From: Pallidibacillus pasinlerensis
GTDB taxonomy: Bacteria > Bacillota > Bacilli > Bacillales > Caldibacillaceae
NCBI RefSeq assembly: GCF_009996845.1
Contig: NZ_JAACYS010000012.1
Coordinates: 1-56,462 of the forward strand
Length of the DNA stretch: 56,462 nt
Reading direction: 5' to 3'
Shown here piece after piece: positions 44,881 to 54,582 of this stretch. Each line of letters opens with the position of its first letter. Positions within the stretch are counted from its first letter, which is position 1. The notes under the pieces were generated by a model. That model was not told the DNA's origin. It did no database searches and saw nothing but the letters and a program-made list of their open reading frames with translations. Both the position numbers and the translations under genes were made by a program.

Positions 44881-46476
44881 ATGGCTACTCTTTGGATAAA
44901 CGGAAATATTTATACGATGGCAGGCGTTGGAGAAAAGGTAGAAGCTGTTTTAACAGTAGGTGGAAAAATTCGTTCCGTAGGAAGTTTGGCTGATTTAACA
45001 ATTCAATTTGGCCCGATGATTGATAAGGAGATTGATTTGCAAGGAGCAACAATGTTTCCGGGCTTCGTTGACAGTCATATGCATTTAATTGGTTTTGGCG
45101 AATCCCAACTTCGACTGAACTTATCAGATATGAAAAGTAAAGAAGAAATGTTACAGGCGGTGCAAAAAAAGGCTGCTGAACTTGAGGAAGGGGAATGGTT
45201 AATCGGTGAAGGTTGGAATGAAAATTTATGGGAAAGACCGTCTACCATTACAAAAGATGAACTAGATGCGATAGTTCCGTATCATCCTGTTTTATTAAAA
45301 CGAGTATGTCGCCATGTGACGGTAGTAAATTCAAAAGCATTACAAATTGCAGGCATTCATGAAGACGCTGCTAATCCACAAGGTGGTGTAATTGAAAGAA
45401 ATGTCGACGGAACTTTGACTGGAATTTTAAAAGATAATGCTCAAGAATTAATAAATCGAGCGCTACCTCCTTATACAGTAGAACGGCTAAAACGTTGCTT
45501 GAAAAAAGGGATAGACAGTTGTTATGCGCTAGGTTTAACCGGTGCTCATACGGAAGACTTAAATTATTATGGTAGTTTTACAAATACATATAAGGCTTTT
45601 AAGGAAGTAATTGAAGAAGACATGCATCTTTTTCGAGCCCATTTGCTTATCCATCATGATGTAATTGATGAATGGAAAGAAGCAGGATTCCGATATTTAG
45701 CAGGCAGTGAGTTTGTCGAATTTGGCCCAATGAAAATCTTTGTTGATGGTTCCCTTGGTGGACGTACCGCATTACTTAGTTTTCCTTATGCGGATGATCC
45801 ATCTACAAGAGGAGTCAATGTCCATTCATATGAACAGTTGCAACAATTAGTGAAAATGGCACGGGATTTGGAAATACCTATTGCAACCCACACGATTGGC
45901 GATTTAGCCTTTGAATGGGTGCTTGATGCAATTGAAAAATATCCACTGGAAACAATGGGCCATGATCGTTTAATACATACCCAATTATTGCGGAAAGACC
46001 TTGTCAAACGGGCGAAACAATTACCGGTAATTTTTGATATTCAACCGAGATTTTTAGCTTCGGATTTCCCTTGGGTTTTAGAGCGAATTGGCGATGGTCC
46101 CATCGATTACTTGTATGCATGGAAATCGTTGCTCAATGAAGGAATTCCATTAGCGGGTGGTTCGGATGCGCCCATTGAACCTGCTGATCCGTTATTGGGT
46201 GTTCATGCTGCCGTTTCCCGGACTAGACCGGATGACCCGGAAAAAGTCGTGTATGGGGAAGAAGAAAAGTTATCAATGTTTGAAGCGGTATCTTTATTTA
46301 CAACAGGCAGTGCTCATGCAGGACTTCACGCTGATAAACGCGGGAAAATTTGTGAAGGCTTTGATGCGGATTTTACGGTATTTGATAAAGACTTATTCAA
46401 AATTCATCCCGATGAATTGCTTGATACAAATGTAATAATGACGGTTATTGATGGGAAAATTGTTTTTCAAAAATAG
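44881..46476 (+). CDS. Amidohydrolase family protein (YtcJ-like)
   Basis: A 531-aa metal-dependent hydrolase of the Amidohydrolase_3 type. Metal ligands are in GFVDSHMHLIG, with further His in THTIGDLAFEW and LIHTQLL, and Asp in GGSDAPIEP. B. subtilis YtcJ and N-substituted formamide deformylase are relatives, but the substrate is unknown. ATG 44881 is used because AAAGGTG is 8 nt upstream; the frame is open to 44815, but that part contains the promoter. Confidence 0.85.
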   Translation: MATLWINGNIYTMAGVGEKVEAVLTVGGKIRSVGSLADLTIQFGPMIDKEIDLQGATMFPGFVDSHMHLIGFGESQLRLNLSDMKSKEEMLQAVQKKAAELEEGEWLIGEGWNENLWERPSTITKDELDAIVPYHPVLLKRVCRHVTVVNSKALQIAGIHEDAANPQGGVIERNVDGTLTGILKDNAQELINRALPPYTVERLKRCLKKGIDSCYALGLTGAHTEDLNYYGSFTNTYKAFKEVIEEDMHLFRAHLLIHHDVIDEWKEAGFRYLAGSEFVEFGPMKIFVDGSLGGRTALLSFPYADDPSTRGVNVHSYEQLQQLVKMARDLEIPIATHTIGDLAFEWVLDAIEKYPLETMGHDRLIHTQLLRKDLVKRAKQLPVIFDIQPRFLASDFPWVLERIGDGPIDYLYAWKSLLNEGIPLAGGSDAPIEPADPLLGVHAAVSRTRPDDPEKVVYGEEEKLSMFEAVSLFTTGSAHAGLHADKRGKICEGFDADFTVFDKDLFKIHPDELLDTNVIMTVIDGKIVFQK

Positions 46477-46481
46477 GATTT

Positions 46482-46520
46482 AAGCTATCCAAATCATTTT
46501 GTCGAATTGGATAGCTTTTT
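46482..46520 (+). terminator. Amidohydrolase gene terminator
   Basis: AAGCTATCCAA (46482-46492) pairs perfectly with TTGGATAGCTT (46507-46517), followed by TTT. Confidence 0.85.
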
Positions 46521-46586
46521 ACTGTATATGCACGTTTATTTCCTATCCAGTTTGACGATAATGATAGGCTGAAAGGTTGTGTCAAC

Positions 46587-47279
46587 GTGGTTATTTTGAA
46601 AATAGTTGCTTGGATTTTTTTAGCCCTTTTAGTTATCGTTATTCTAAGTCTTTTTACAAAAATAAAAATCGACCTTACTTATAAATTTGAGCCGAAAGAC
46701 CAAAGATTAACAATTGTTATTAAAGTATTGTTTGGCCTATTTCGTTATCGAATTGAATTTCCGAAATTAGAGGTTGGAAGTAAAGAAGAAAATAAAAAAG
46801 AATTTGTCCCTATTAATAAAGTTTTTTCGGAAAAGGATGCGAACGATGAAGAAGAGGCAATGAAAGCCTATCGACCGATTAAAGAGTGGTTGAAAATTAT
46901 AAAAGAGTTAAATCAGCTCGTTAAAAAAGCGTTAAAAAAAGTACACATAACAAATTTAGAATGGAAATCGACATTAGGGACAGGAAATGCAGCGACGACT
47001 GGAATTGTTGGTGGCACTGGCTGGATATTTAAAGGAACTGTACTAGGTGTAATCAGTAATTATTTTTCCTTAAAAGTGAAACCTCAATTGGAAATCACTC
47101 CTGTATTTAATCGAAAAATTTCAAATACGTATATAAAATGTATTTTTCAAGTACGGGCAGGGCAAGCTATTTTAGCAGGCATAAAATTATTCAAGTTTTG
47201 GAAAAAAATGAAATCCAATCATCCATTTGCGGATAAAAATGAAACGACAAAGGTACAACCAAAAGATCAAACAGTGTAG
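46587..47279 (+). CDS. ytfI: DUF2953 membrane protein (YtfI)
   Basis: A 230-aa protein with an N-terminal TM (IVAWIFLALLVIVILSLF) and a Lys-rich remainder containing the DUF2953 features GTGNAATTGIVGGTGWIF and TPVFN. Function unknown; sporulation-linked by its conserved pairing with ytfJ, which starts 17 bp downstream. GTG 46587 has AAAGG 10 nt upstream; TTG 46596 is an alternative. Confidence 0.8.
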   Translation: MVILKIVAWIFLALLVIVILSLFTKIKIDLTYKFEPKDQRLTIVIKVLFGLFRYRIEFPKLEVGSKEENKKEFVPINKVFSEKDANDEEEAMKAYRPIKEWLKIIKELNQLVKKALKKVHITNLEWKSTLGTGNAATTGIVGGTGWIFKGTVLGVISNYFSLKVKPQLEITPVFNRKISNTYIKCIFQVRAGQAILAGIKLFKFWKKMKSNHPFADKNETTKVQPKDQTV

Positions 47280-47296
47280 ACAGGAGTGATTAAAAA

Positions 47297-47728
47297 ATGA
47301 GTGAACATCCAATTCAAGGCTTAATGACAACGGCAATGGAAAATTTAAAGGATATGATTGATGTCAACACAATTATCGGTGATCCAGTTGAAACACCAGA
47401 TGGAAGTGTAATCATAACGGTCTCAAAGGTAGGTTTTGGTTTTGCAGCTGGTGGATCTGAGTTTTCCATCGAACAAGCAGATCAAGATTTACCATTTGGT
47501 GGAGGTAGTGGTGGCGGTGTTTCAATTACTCCAATTGCTTTTTTAATTGTGAACGATAAAGGCGTTAATTTACTCCATGTTGATCAGAATACACATTTAG
47601 TTGAAAAGTTAATGGATACTGCACCAGAAACGATAGAAAAGGTGAAACAAATGTTTTCGAAAAACAAAAATCAACATGAACAAAATCCGGATGAAAAATC
47701 TGGAGAGTTTCCAGAATATAATATTTAA
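47297..47728 (+). CDS. ytfJ: Sporulation protein YtfJ (GerW family)
   Basis: A 143-aa GerW-family protein with the family's MTTAMENLKDMIDVNTIIG, TPDGSVIITVSKVGFGFAAGG and SPIAFLIV-like ITPIAFLIVNDKGVNLL segments. In B. subtilis it is made in the forespore and is needed for normal germination. It follows ytfI in one unit; CAGGAGTG upstream of ATG. Confidence 0.92.
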   Translation: MSEHPIQGLMTTAMENLKDMIDVNTIIGDPVETPDGSVIITVSKVGFGFAAGGSEFSIEQADQDLPFGGGSGGGVSITPIAFLIVNDKGVNLLHVDQNTHLVEKLMDTAPETIEKVKQMFSKNKNQHEQNPDEKSGEFPEYNI

Positions 47729-47734
47729 TATGCT

Positions 47735-47762
47735 CCGGTGCAACTTTGCATCGGTTTTTATT
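47735..47762 (+). terminator. ytfIJ terminator
   Basis: CCGGTGCAA (47735-47743) pairs with TTGCATCGG (47746-47754) with one G-T pair, followed by T-rich sequence. Confidence 0.8.
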
Positions 47763-47923
47763 TTTGTTTACAGGGTTTACGAGGGAAAATTCATTACAAC
47801 CTGTAAGTTAAATTCTTTGCAAATATATGAACAGATTCGTTATGATTGTAATTGAAAAACTTTAATACATAAACGGTCAAAAATACCAATTTGGTTAATT
47901 TTTTATAAAGGGAGGGCTCTTTA

Positions 47924-48427
47924 ATGAGTGAAGTTGTATTCGGTGGAAATCCAGTTAAATTAGTTGGGAATGAAGTGAATGTTGGTGACCAAGCTCCAGC
48001 TTTTACTGCAATTGCTCAAGATTTAAGTGAAGTTAAATTCGATGACTTTAACGGACAAGTTACTTTAATTAGTGTTGTTCCTTCTATTGATACAGGTGTT
48101 TGTGATGCACAAACAAGACGCTTTAATGAAGAAGCGGCAAAACTTGATGGTGTACGGATAGTTACAGTAAGTGCTGACTTACCATTTGCTCAAAAACGTT
48201 GGTGTGCAGCTGCAGGTATTGATAACTTACAAGTAGTTTCTGACCATCGTGACCTTTCTTTCGGTAATGCATACGGTGTGCAGATGGAAGGAATTCGTTT
48301 ATTAGCACGTGCAATTTTTGTGATTGACGGTTCAGGTAAAGTGACATATAAAGAAGTAGTGCAAAATGTACACGAACATCCGAACTATGAAAAAGCAATT
48401 GAAGCTGCACAAGCTGCTGCGAAGTAA
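47924..48427 (+). CDS. tpx: Thiol peroxidase
   Basis: Atypical 2-Cys peroxiredoxin of 167 aa. The peroxidatic Cys60 is in PSIDTGVCDAQTRRFN and the resolving Cys94 in KRWCAAAG. It reduces peroxides with thioredoxin. Monocistronic with AAAGGGAGG upstream of ATG; no clear PerR box seen. Confidence 0.96.
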   Translation: MSEVVFGGNPVKLVGNEVNVGDQAPAFTAIAQDLSEVKFDDFNGQVTLISVVPSIDTGVCDAQTRRFNEEAAKLDGVRIVTVSADLPFAQKRWCAAAGIDNLQVVSDHRDLSFGNAYGVQMEGIRLLARAIFVIDGSGKVTYKEVVQNVHEHPNYEKAIEAAQAAAK

Positions 48428-48444
48428 TTTTTATTAAATTTTAT

Positions 48445-48553
48445 GGCCAACCCAAAGTGAATTTGTTGAAACAGTGTTTTGGGTGGCCGCTTTCCTTAAA
48501 AATAAACTCTTAGATGGATTCTCTAGGGCTTGCCTTGTTAGCAAGTCTTTTCT
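48445..48553 (+). terminator. Two hairpins after tpx
   Basis: GGCCAACCCAAA (48445-48456) pairs with TTTTGGGTGGCC (48477-48488) with a bulge but a poor T-tail. A second stem GGCTTGC/GCAAGTC (48527-48533 with 48541-48547) has a good tail ending in seven T. Confidence 0.65.
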
Positions 48554-48643
48554 TATTTGTTTTTTTATAATAAAACAGGTAAAATATGTGAGCATGTATA
48601 TACATAATTAAGTGTTTTTAATGATCGTGAGGGGGTTCTACAA

Positions 48644-49633
48644 TTGCAACGAACCGATGTAGAGAAGTTATTTCAACTGTTTGATGAAACAGCGAATTTG
48701 TTAGCGAATGATTTAAATTGTACATATTTAGAAGCATTAGCCGAAACTGGTGAAAATATTTTTCATGATAAAGTTTTACAAGAAGATGTTAGTGAAGTAA
48801 CGAGAAAAAGACTTGATAAGTATTACTTTGAAGCAAGTAAACAAACCTTTGTGAAAGAGGATGTACGCAAGGCCTTTCAATTAGCAGTTTTAAAAGGAAT
48901 GCGCCAAAATGTTCAACCGAATCACCAAATGACACCCGATTCAATAGGTATGCTCGTTAGTTTTATTTTAGAGAAATTTATGGCTGATACAAAGTCGTTC
49001 ACTTTACTTGACCCAGCTATCGGAACGGCGAATTTAGTAACGACGATTATGAATTACATGCATGATTACGAAATTCGCGCTTACGGAGTAGATATCGATG
49101 ATGTGTTAATTCAACTTGCTTATGTAAGTGCAAATCTTCAAGAGCATACGATTGAATTACATAACCAAGATAGTTTTGAAGATTTACTTATCGACCCAGT
49201 CGATGTCGTTGTAAGTGATTTGCCAGTAGGCTATTATCCAGATGATATGCGTGCACGGGAATTTAAGTTGAAAGCAGATAAAGGACATTCTTATGCCCAT
49301 CATTTATTTATTGAGCAAAGTACACGCTATACAAAAGATGGCGGCTATTTATTCTTTATTGTTCCGAATAATATTTTTCAAAGTCCGGAAGCACCAAAAT
49401 TGCAGAATTTTATAAAAGAACATTTACATATTCAAGCCTTTTTACAACTGCCTGAATCCATGTTTAAAAATAAAAATGCTGCAAAAAGCATCTTAGTTTT
49501 ACAAAAGCAAGCCGATGGAGTGAAACCACCGCAAGAAGTTTTACTAGCGAATCTTCCATCTTTAACAGACAAAGACCAAATGGAAACTATCTTAGCTAAA
49601 ATTGATCTTTGGGTGCAAGAAAATAAAAAATAA
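48644..49633 (+). CDS. ytxK: Class I SAM-dependent methyltransferase (YtxK)
   Basis: A 329-aa N6-adenine-methylase-fold protein. The SAM motif LLDPAIGTANLVTTIMN and acidic motif YGVDIDDV are clear. The catalytic motif IV (NPPY in DNA methylases) reads SDLPVGYYP, so classic DNA adenine methylation is doubtful. It normally sits beside ackA and tpx in bacilli. TTG start with AGGGGG upstream. Confidence 0.88.
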   Translation: MQRTDVEKLFQLFDETANLLANDLNCTYLEALAETGENIFHDKVLQEDVSEVTRKRLDKYYFEASKQTFVKEDVRKAFQLAVLKGMRQNVQPNHQMTPDSIGMLVSFILEKFMADTKSFTLLDPAIGTANLVTTIMNYMHDYEIRAYGVDIDDVLIQLAYVSANLQEHTIELHNQDSFEDLLIDPVDVVVSDLPVGYYPDDMRAREFKLKADKGHSYAHHLFIEQSTRYTKDGGYLFFIVPNNIFQSPEAPKLQNFIKEHLHIQAFLQLPESMFKNKNAAKSILVLQKQADGVKPPQEVLLANLPSLTDKDQMETILAKIDLWVQENKK

Positions 49634-49658
49634 TAAATTGAGGTAGAATTTTTTATGT

Positions 49659-49687
49659 GGAATCTGTGCGTGCAGGTTCCTTTTTTT
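49659..49687 (+). terminator. ytxK terminator
   Basis: GGAATCTG (49659-49666) pairs with CAGGTTCC (49673-49680) with one wobble, followed by seven T. Confidence 0.8.
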
Positions 49688-49903
49688 GCTGAAAAAAACC
49701 AGTAAGTTAGTTGCGGATTTCTTAATTATTCGAATTGATTTACTTCGGGTAAATAGAGGTAAAAAAGCTTAATTTAACTTGATAATTTAGGGTATCAGTG
49801 GTTAAATAAAGGATGGTACACTTTGTATGTAACTTCACATAATATTCTTTTTTTTATTTTTGAACATACTAAGAGAAAATATATATTGTAAGGAGCGAAA
49901 TTG

Positions 49904-51094
49904 ATGTCAAATATTTTAGCAATTAATGCTGGTAGTTCATCTTTAAAATTCCAATTAATTGATATGCCAGAAGAAACAGTTGTAACTAAAGGTTTAGTAG
50001 AACGTATTGGTTTAGAAAATGGTATTTTTACAATTTCTGTTAATGGAGAAAAAGTAACATTAACTCAAGATATTCCAGACCACGGTGTGGCTGTTCAAAT
50101 TTTATTAGATCAATTAATTTCTCAAGGTATTATTAAATCTTTCGATGAAATTGATGGTGTTGGACACCGTGTAGTACACGGAGGAGAAGCATTCAGTGAT
50201 TCTGTTTTAATTACTCCTGAAGTACTAAAAGAAATCGAAAATGTTTCTGAATTAGCACCGCTACATAACCCAGCTAACGTAACTGGTATCAAAGCATTCC
50301 AAGAAATTTTACCAAATGTACCACATGTTGCGGTATTTGATACAGCGTTCCATCAAACTATGCCAGAAAGCTCTTATTTATACAGCTTACCATATGAGTA
50401 TTATGAAAAATATGGTATCCGTAAATACGGTTTCCACGGTACAAGCCATAAATATGTAACACAAAGAGCAGCAGAATTAATGGGTAAACCAATTGAAGAT
50501 TTACGTTTAATCTCTTGTCACTTAGGTAACGGTGCAAGTATTGCAGCTGTTCAAGGTGGTAAATCTATCGATACATCAATGGGCTTCACTCCACTTGCTG
50601 GTTTAACAATGGGAACTCGTTCTGGTGACGTTGACCCAGCGTTGATTCCTTACATTATGGAAAAAACTGGCCAATCTGCTGAAGAAGTTATAAATGTTTT
50701 CAATAAGAAGAGTGGTCTGTTAGGTATCACTGGATTCTCTAGTGACCTACGTGATATCGAAGAAGCTGCTAAAGAAGGAAATGACCGTGCAGAACTTGCT
50801 TTAAAAGTATTTGCTAGCCACATCCACAAATACATTGGTGCATATGCAGCAAGAATGAACGGCGTAGACGCAATTATTTTCACAGCTGGTATCGGTGAAA
50901 ACAGTGATACAATTCGTGAACTAGTTCTAACTGGACTAGAATACATGGGCGTATACTGGGATAAAGACTTAAACAAAGGTCGTGGTGAAGAACGTTTCAT
51001 TAGCTACCCATTCTCCCCAGTGAAAGTTATGGTAATTCCTACAAACGAAGAAGTAATGATCGCTCGTGATACAGTTCGTTTAGGAAATATATAA
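49904..51094 (+). CDS. ackA: Acetate kinase
   Basis: A 396-aa ASKHA-fold kinase interconverting acetate and acetyl phosphate. N-terminal [23 protein letters not shown], the catalytic [11 protein letters not shown] and LGNGASIAA are all present. It works with Pta for overflow acetate; in B. subtilis it is CcpA-activated, but I found no convincing cre in the 270 bp upstream. ATG 49904 after AAGGAGC; TTG 49901 directly precedes it. Confidence 0.97.
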   Translation: MSNILAINAGSSSLKFQLIDMPEETVVTKGLVERIGLENGIFTISVNGEKVTLTQDIPDHGVAVQILLDQLISQGIIKSFDEIDGVGHRVVHGGEAFSDSVLITPEVLKEIENVSELAPLHNPANVTGIKAFQEILPNVPHVAVFDTAFHQTMPESSYLYSLPYEYYEKYGIRKYGFHGTSHKYVTQRAAELMGKPIEDLRLISCHLGNGASIAAVQGGKSIDTSMGFTPLAGLTMGTRSGDVDPALIPYIMEKTGQSAEEVINVFNKKSGLLGITGFSSDLRDIEEAAKEGNDRAELALKVFASHIHKYIGAYAARMNGVDAIIFTAGIGENSDTIRELVLTGLEYMGVYWDKDLNKGRGEERFISYPFSPVKVMVIPTNEEVMIARDTVRLGNI

Positions 51095-51104
51095 TATAGT
51101 TTTA

Positions 51105-51142
51105 ACAACCCTTTCTTGATTGAGGAAAGGGTTGTTTTTTTG
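51105..51142 (+). terminator. ackA terminator
   Basis: ACAACCCTTTC (51105-51115) and GAAAGGGTTGT (51125-51135) are perfectly complementary and run into six or seven T. Confidence 0.9.
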
Positions 51143-51182
51143 TGAAAAAGTAGAGATATGTTTAGTGAATTGTTTTTATAAG

Positions 51183-51829
51183 CAGAACTTGATGTGTGCA
51201 TGTTGAAGAAGTGTTTATAGGGAGCTTCTACGTACAGAACTTGTTGTGAACTCGCCGAAGAAGTGTTAATAGCGAGCTTCTACGTACAGAACTTGATGTG
51301 ATCCCGCCGAAGAAGTGTTAATAGCGAGCTTCTACGTACAGAACCTGTCGTGACGCTGCCGAAGAAGTGTTAATAGGGAGCTTCTACGTACAGAACTTGT
51401 TGTGAACTCGCCGAAGAAGTGTTAATAGCGAGCTTCTACGTACAGAACTTGTTGTGAACTCGCCGAAGAAGTGTTAATAGCGAGCTTCTACGTACAGAAC
51501 CTGTCGTGACGCTGCCGAAGAAGTGGTAATAGGGTGCTTCTACGTGCAGAACCTGTCGTGACGCTGCCGAAGAAGTGTTAATAGGGAGCTTCTACGTACA
51601 GAACCTGTCGTGACGCTGCCGAAGAAGTGTTAATAGCGAGCTTCTACGTACAGAACTTGATGTGATCCCGCCGAAGAAGTGTTAATAGCGAGCTTCTACG
51701 TACAGAATCTGTCGTGCCGCTGCCGAAGAAGTGTTAATAGCGAGCTTCAACGCGCAGAACGTAAAATAAGTGTTTATATGAACCTCCTATAAACAGAAGC
51801 TACCATGAAAAAGTTGCAGAAGTGTATAG
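51183..51829. repeat. Tandem array of eleven 52-bp repeats plus decayed copies
   Basis: Units begin with CAGAAC at 51183, then every 52 bp (51235, 51287, 51339, 51391, 51443, 51495, 51547, 51599, 51651, 51703), with truncated or diverged copies from 51755 and 51794. About 38 bp are nearly invariant (GCCGAAGAAGTGTTAATAG followed by SGAGCTTCTACGTA and CAGAAC), and a 14-bp window varies among three recurrent types (A: units 2, 5, 6; B: 3, 10; C: 4, 7, 8, 9). Each unit has a dyad CGAAGAAG/CTTCTACG (7 of 8 pairs). 52 is not a multiple of three and stops occur in all frames, so it is not a long coding repeat. It faces the 3' end of the NERD gene. Confidence 0.9.
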
Positions 51830-51869
51830 ATTTTTAATCTGAAAAATATGAAAATCCAAACTTATAACT

Positions 51870-52772
51870 TTACTTTTTATCTACATAATGTGCCCAGCGA
51901 TATTCGCCAATAAGCTGAAAATGGTTATCCAATATACGCTTAATAGCTCTTTTAGATGGTACAATTTTACACCAATCATAAACCAAGTTTGTTGTTAGTT
52001 TTTTATCGGGAAAAAGTAAACGTAATTCTTCCACGGCATGTAAAACAACATCATCAATCCGTTCTGTAACCCCACAAATATTACAAGTACAAAACCAACG
52101 ACTCACGATCTTTATCGACAAGGAGTGACAATACCTACACAGCATTCCCTTTTTCAACTCTTCATAACTATAGTCAGGAATTTGCGAATAGGGAGACTCA
52201 CTCAAATGCAAAGACTTTAATAAATGGGCGAGTTTTTTATGTTTCATTGTTAATTTTGCAGGAGTTTCACTCAACTGCTTTATGAAGCGGTTGAGTTGTG
52301 TTGGAAAGATGAATGGTTTGTTGATCGGAGCTTCATATAATGTAAATTGTGGATTGATAAATACGACAAATCCTTCAACTTGCATTTGATAACCGTGGCT
52401 ACGTAGGAGTTGTTGTAATAAGGATGATGCTCTTCCTAGTTGATTCATTGGGTTTAAAATTTCGGTTCGTTGCCCTTTTAAATAAATTTTTTCATCAATA
52501 TAATGATAATCGCCTTCGAAGTTTTTTACATCATAAAAACTAAGCTTATTCTGAAAAATAAAGGTCGAATCAATTTGAAATGTCGTATTGTTATGTTTCA
52601 ACAGTAAATCATTTAGCACAAGAAAGTTGTTTTGAACAGGTCGAATTAAAGAATCAAAATATTTTTCACCATCGTACCCTTTCTCTAAATTCATATAATA
52701 CTGCTGGTCCTCAAGAGATAAATCCATTCTAGCGTTTAATGATCGTAAAACTTTCAATTCTTTTGTTTCCAC
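51870..52772 (-). CDS. NERD-domain (nuclease-related) protein with zinc finger
   Basis: A 300-aa protein. Residues about 30-140 resemble the NERD domain, a predicted restriction-like nuclease fold: Asp68 in FQIDSTFIF and Asp81-x-Lys83 in YDVKNFEGDY fit the D...(D/E)xK pattern, with Asp in place of the commoner Glu. A C-terminal zinc finger uses Cys212/215 and Cys228/230/233. No helicase or kinase partner is fused. Transcription runs towards the 52-bp repeat array 40-50 bp downstream, and no terminator is visible between. GTG start has a poor SD, unlike neighbouring genes. Confidence 0.75.
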   Translation of the reverse strand: METKELKVLRSLNARMDLSLEDQQYYMNLEKGYDGEKYFDSLIRPVQNNFLVLNDLLLKHNNTTFQIDSTFIFQNKLSFYDVKNFEGDYHYIDEKIYLKGQRTEILNPMNQLGRASSLLQQLLRSHGYQMQVEGFVVFINPQFTLYEAPINKPFIFPTQLNRFIKQLSETPAKLTMKHKKLAHLLKSLHLSESPYSQIPDYSYEELKKGMLCRYCHSLSIKIVSRWFCTCNICGVTERIDDVVLHAVEELRLLFPDKKLTTNLVYDWCKIVPSKRAIKRILDNHFQLIGEYRWAHYVDKK

Positions 52773-53002
52773 ACGTTCTTTAAAAAAGATAACCTCATCC
52801 CTTCATATTTTTTATAAAAATATAGCAAATCCCGCCCATATTGCCAAACTGCAAAAATTCAATTTTTCCCCCACAAAACTCAATTTTTATCTATAACAAA
52901 AATTCAAAAATACCGTCAATTTTCCTTCTAAAACTTCATTATGTTATAATTTTGGTAATTGAATAGCCGGAAGAGACTAAACATTGACCGGGAGGAGCAA
53001 AA

Positions 53003-53839
53003 ATGGGGTTAACAGAAAGAGAAAAGGAATTGTTAGTAGAAATACAGTTATGGCAAGAACGTCAATTTGTTGATTTTCCAAATGATTTTATCAATACATT
53101 TGATCATTGGTTAGATGATACGTTTGCTCGTTTACCTGAAGATATTCAAGAAAAGTTTTTTAATCAACTTGATCAGTGGTTGTTTACGATACAATCCATT
53201 ATTCAACAATCGGAAAATCAAGCAGAAAAAATTCAAAATTTATTAACTGAAGCAAGGGTTAAATATAATAAAATTGAAATGATTTCCGATCTTAAACAAT
53301 TACCAATTGAACAACTGAATTATTTTGCCAATCGGGAAAAGTCGAATTATCAATTAATCTCGTTAATACAAGGTGGAGTATCTGGGTCAGGGCGTACACT
53401 TCTACTAGGCATAGATATCCCACTAATGATTACGATTAATCTTAGGGCAATCCAAAATATTGCGTGTTCGTACGGTTATGATATAAGAAATCCTTTTGAA
53501 ATGATGATGGCTCTCAAACTTTTCCATGCGGCTACACTTCCACGAAGATTTCAAAAACAAGCATGGGATGATCTAATTGCTGAAGTAAAGGACAAGCACG
53601 ATGCTTATTTTTATGAAGGTGATGAAAAAATTATTGATGAAAAATGGAGCCTTCACTTGTTTACACAAATATTAAAATCTTGGGCAATCTTGATTTTTCG
53701 CAGAAAGAAAAATGAAGGTGTTTCATTAATTAGTCTTGCAATTGGAGCCGGTGTTAATTATCAAATGACGAAAAAAGTAACTGAATTTGCACAACGATTT
53801 TATCAATATCGTCTTTTATTAGAAAAAAGCCAATATTAA
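53003..53839 (+). CDS. EcsC-family protein
   Basis: A 278-aa EcsC-family protein, recognised from the LIQGGVSGSGRTLLLGIDIPLMITINLRAIQNIACSYG-type central region (residues about 125-162) and MMALKLFHAATLPRR. The family is named after a gene of the Bacillus ecs locus; function unknown. Mostly helical with one hydrophobic central stretch. Strong GGGAGGAG before ATG. Monocistronic. Confidence 0.8.
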   Translation: MGLTEREKELLVEIQLWQERQFVDFPNDFINTFDHWLDDTFARLPEDIQEKFFNQLDQWLFTIQSIIQQSENQAEKIQNLLTEARVKYNKIEMISDLKQLPIEQLNYFANREKSNYQLISLIQGGVSGSGRTLLLGIDIPLMITINLRAIQNIACSYGYDIRNPFEMMMALKLFHAATLPRRFQKQAWDDLIAEVKDKHDAYFYEGDEKIIDEKWSLHLFTQILKSWAILIFRRKKNEGVSLISLAIGAGVNYQMTKKVTEFAQRFYQYRLLLEKSQY

Positions 53840-53850
53840 ATCGCTACATA

Positions 53851-53900
53851 AAAGACTATCCAACGAGGGTTGGTCTTACCTCATATTGGATAGTCTTTTT
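53851..53900. terminator. Terminator after the EcsC gene
   Basis: AAAGACTATCCAA (53851-53863) and TTGGATAGTCTTT (53886-53898) form a perfect 13-bp stem; T-tail on the plus strand. Convergent with the stress-protein gene. Confidence 0.85.
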
Positions 53901-53950
53901 AACATCAAAAGAAGAAATTATATAAAGTTTAATAGCGTATGGAAATGTTT

Positions 53951-54400
53951 TTATTTTCCATCTTTAGGGGTACGCACAACAAGTACGTCACATTTTGCAT
54001 AACGAACAATATGTTCTGAGACACTACCTATTAAGAATCGTTCAACGGCGTTTAGTCCAGTAGCACCACACACGATTAAGTCTGCATTAAATTTTTGAGC
54101 GATATCTTTAGGGATTTTACCTTTTGGTGAACCATAATCAATAACGATGTGAACTTCTTTAACACCAGCGTTAATCGCATCATTTTTGTAACCTTCAAGC
54201 ATTTCTTCAGCATATTTGTCTGCTTTTTCAATGATTGCTTGATCGTAAGCATTGATTGTTGAGAAAGTTCGTAAATCAATAATATGTGTTAAAAATAATG
54301 TAGCATCGTTTTGTTTGGCAATTTCAATTGCTTCTTTTAGAGCATATTCAGCTTCTTTTGAACCATCAACTGCAACAACAATGTTTTTATAGGTTGCCAT
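53951..54400 (-). CDS. Universal stress protein (UspA family)
   Basis: A 149-aa UspA-fold protein. The ATP-binding motif G-x2-G-x9-GS is intact (GATGLNAVERFLIGSVSEH) together with N-terminal IVVAVDGSKEAEYAL. ATG 54400 follows GGGAGAGG; a frame open 18 nt further upstream includes the SD and is not used. Divergent from ald. Confidence 0.92.
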   Translation of the reverse strand: MATYKNIVVAVDGSKEAEYALKEAIEIAKQNDATLFLTHIIDLRTFSTINAYDQAIIEKADKYAEEMLEGYKNDAINAGVKEVHIVIDYGSPKGKIPKDIAQKFNADLIVCGATGLNAVERFLIGSVSEHIVRYAKCDVLVVRTPKDGK

Positions 54401-54582
54401 ATTAACCTCTCCCTTCACTTTTATTATATAAGAAAATCGTAGGATAAGTGGTTACAAATTTTACAATTGTTTGAAATTTAACAAACTAAAGAGTGTTATT
54501 GTGAATATTTTTTCAAAATTGACTGAAGTCAGAAAAATGGGTTAATGTAAAACTGAATATATTAAAATAGAGGTGTTTTGTG

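Noticed and set aside
49634-49903. cre site upstream of ackA
   Set aside because: Expected from B. subtilis, but no sequence matching the consensus was found in the interval.
51183-51829. CRISPR array
   Set aside because: Units are strictly 52 bp with about 38 bp conserved, but the short variable segments recur in only three types and are not unique spacers; no cas genes are nearby.
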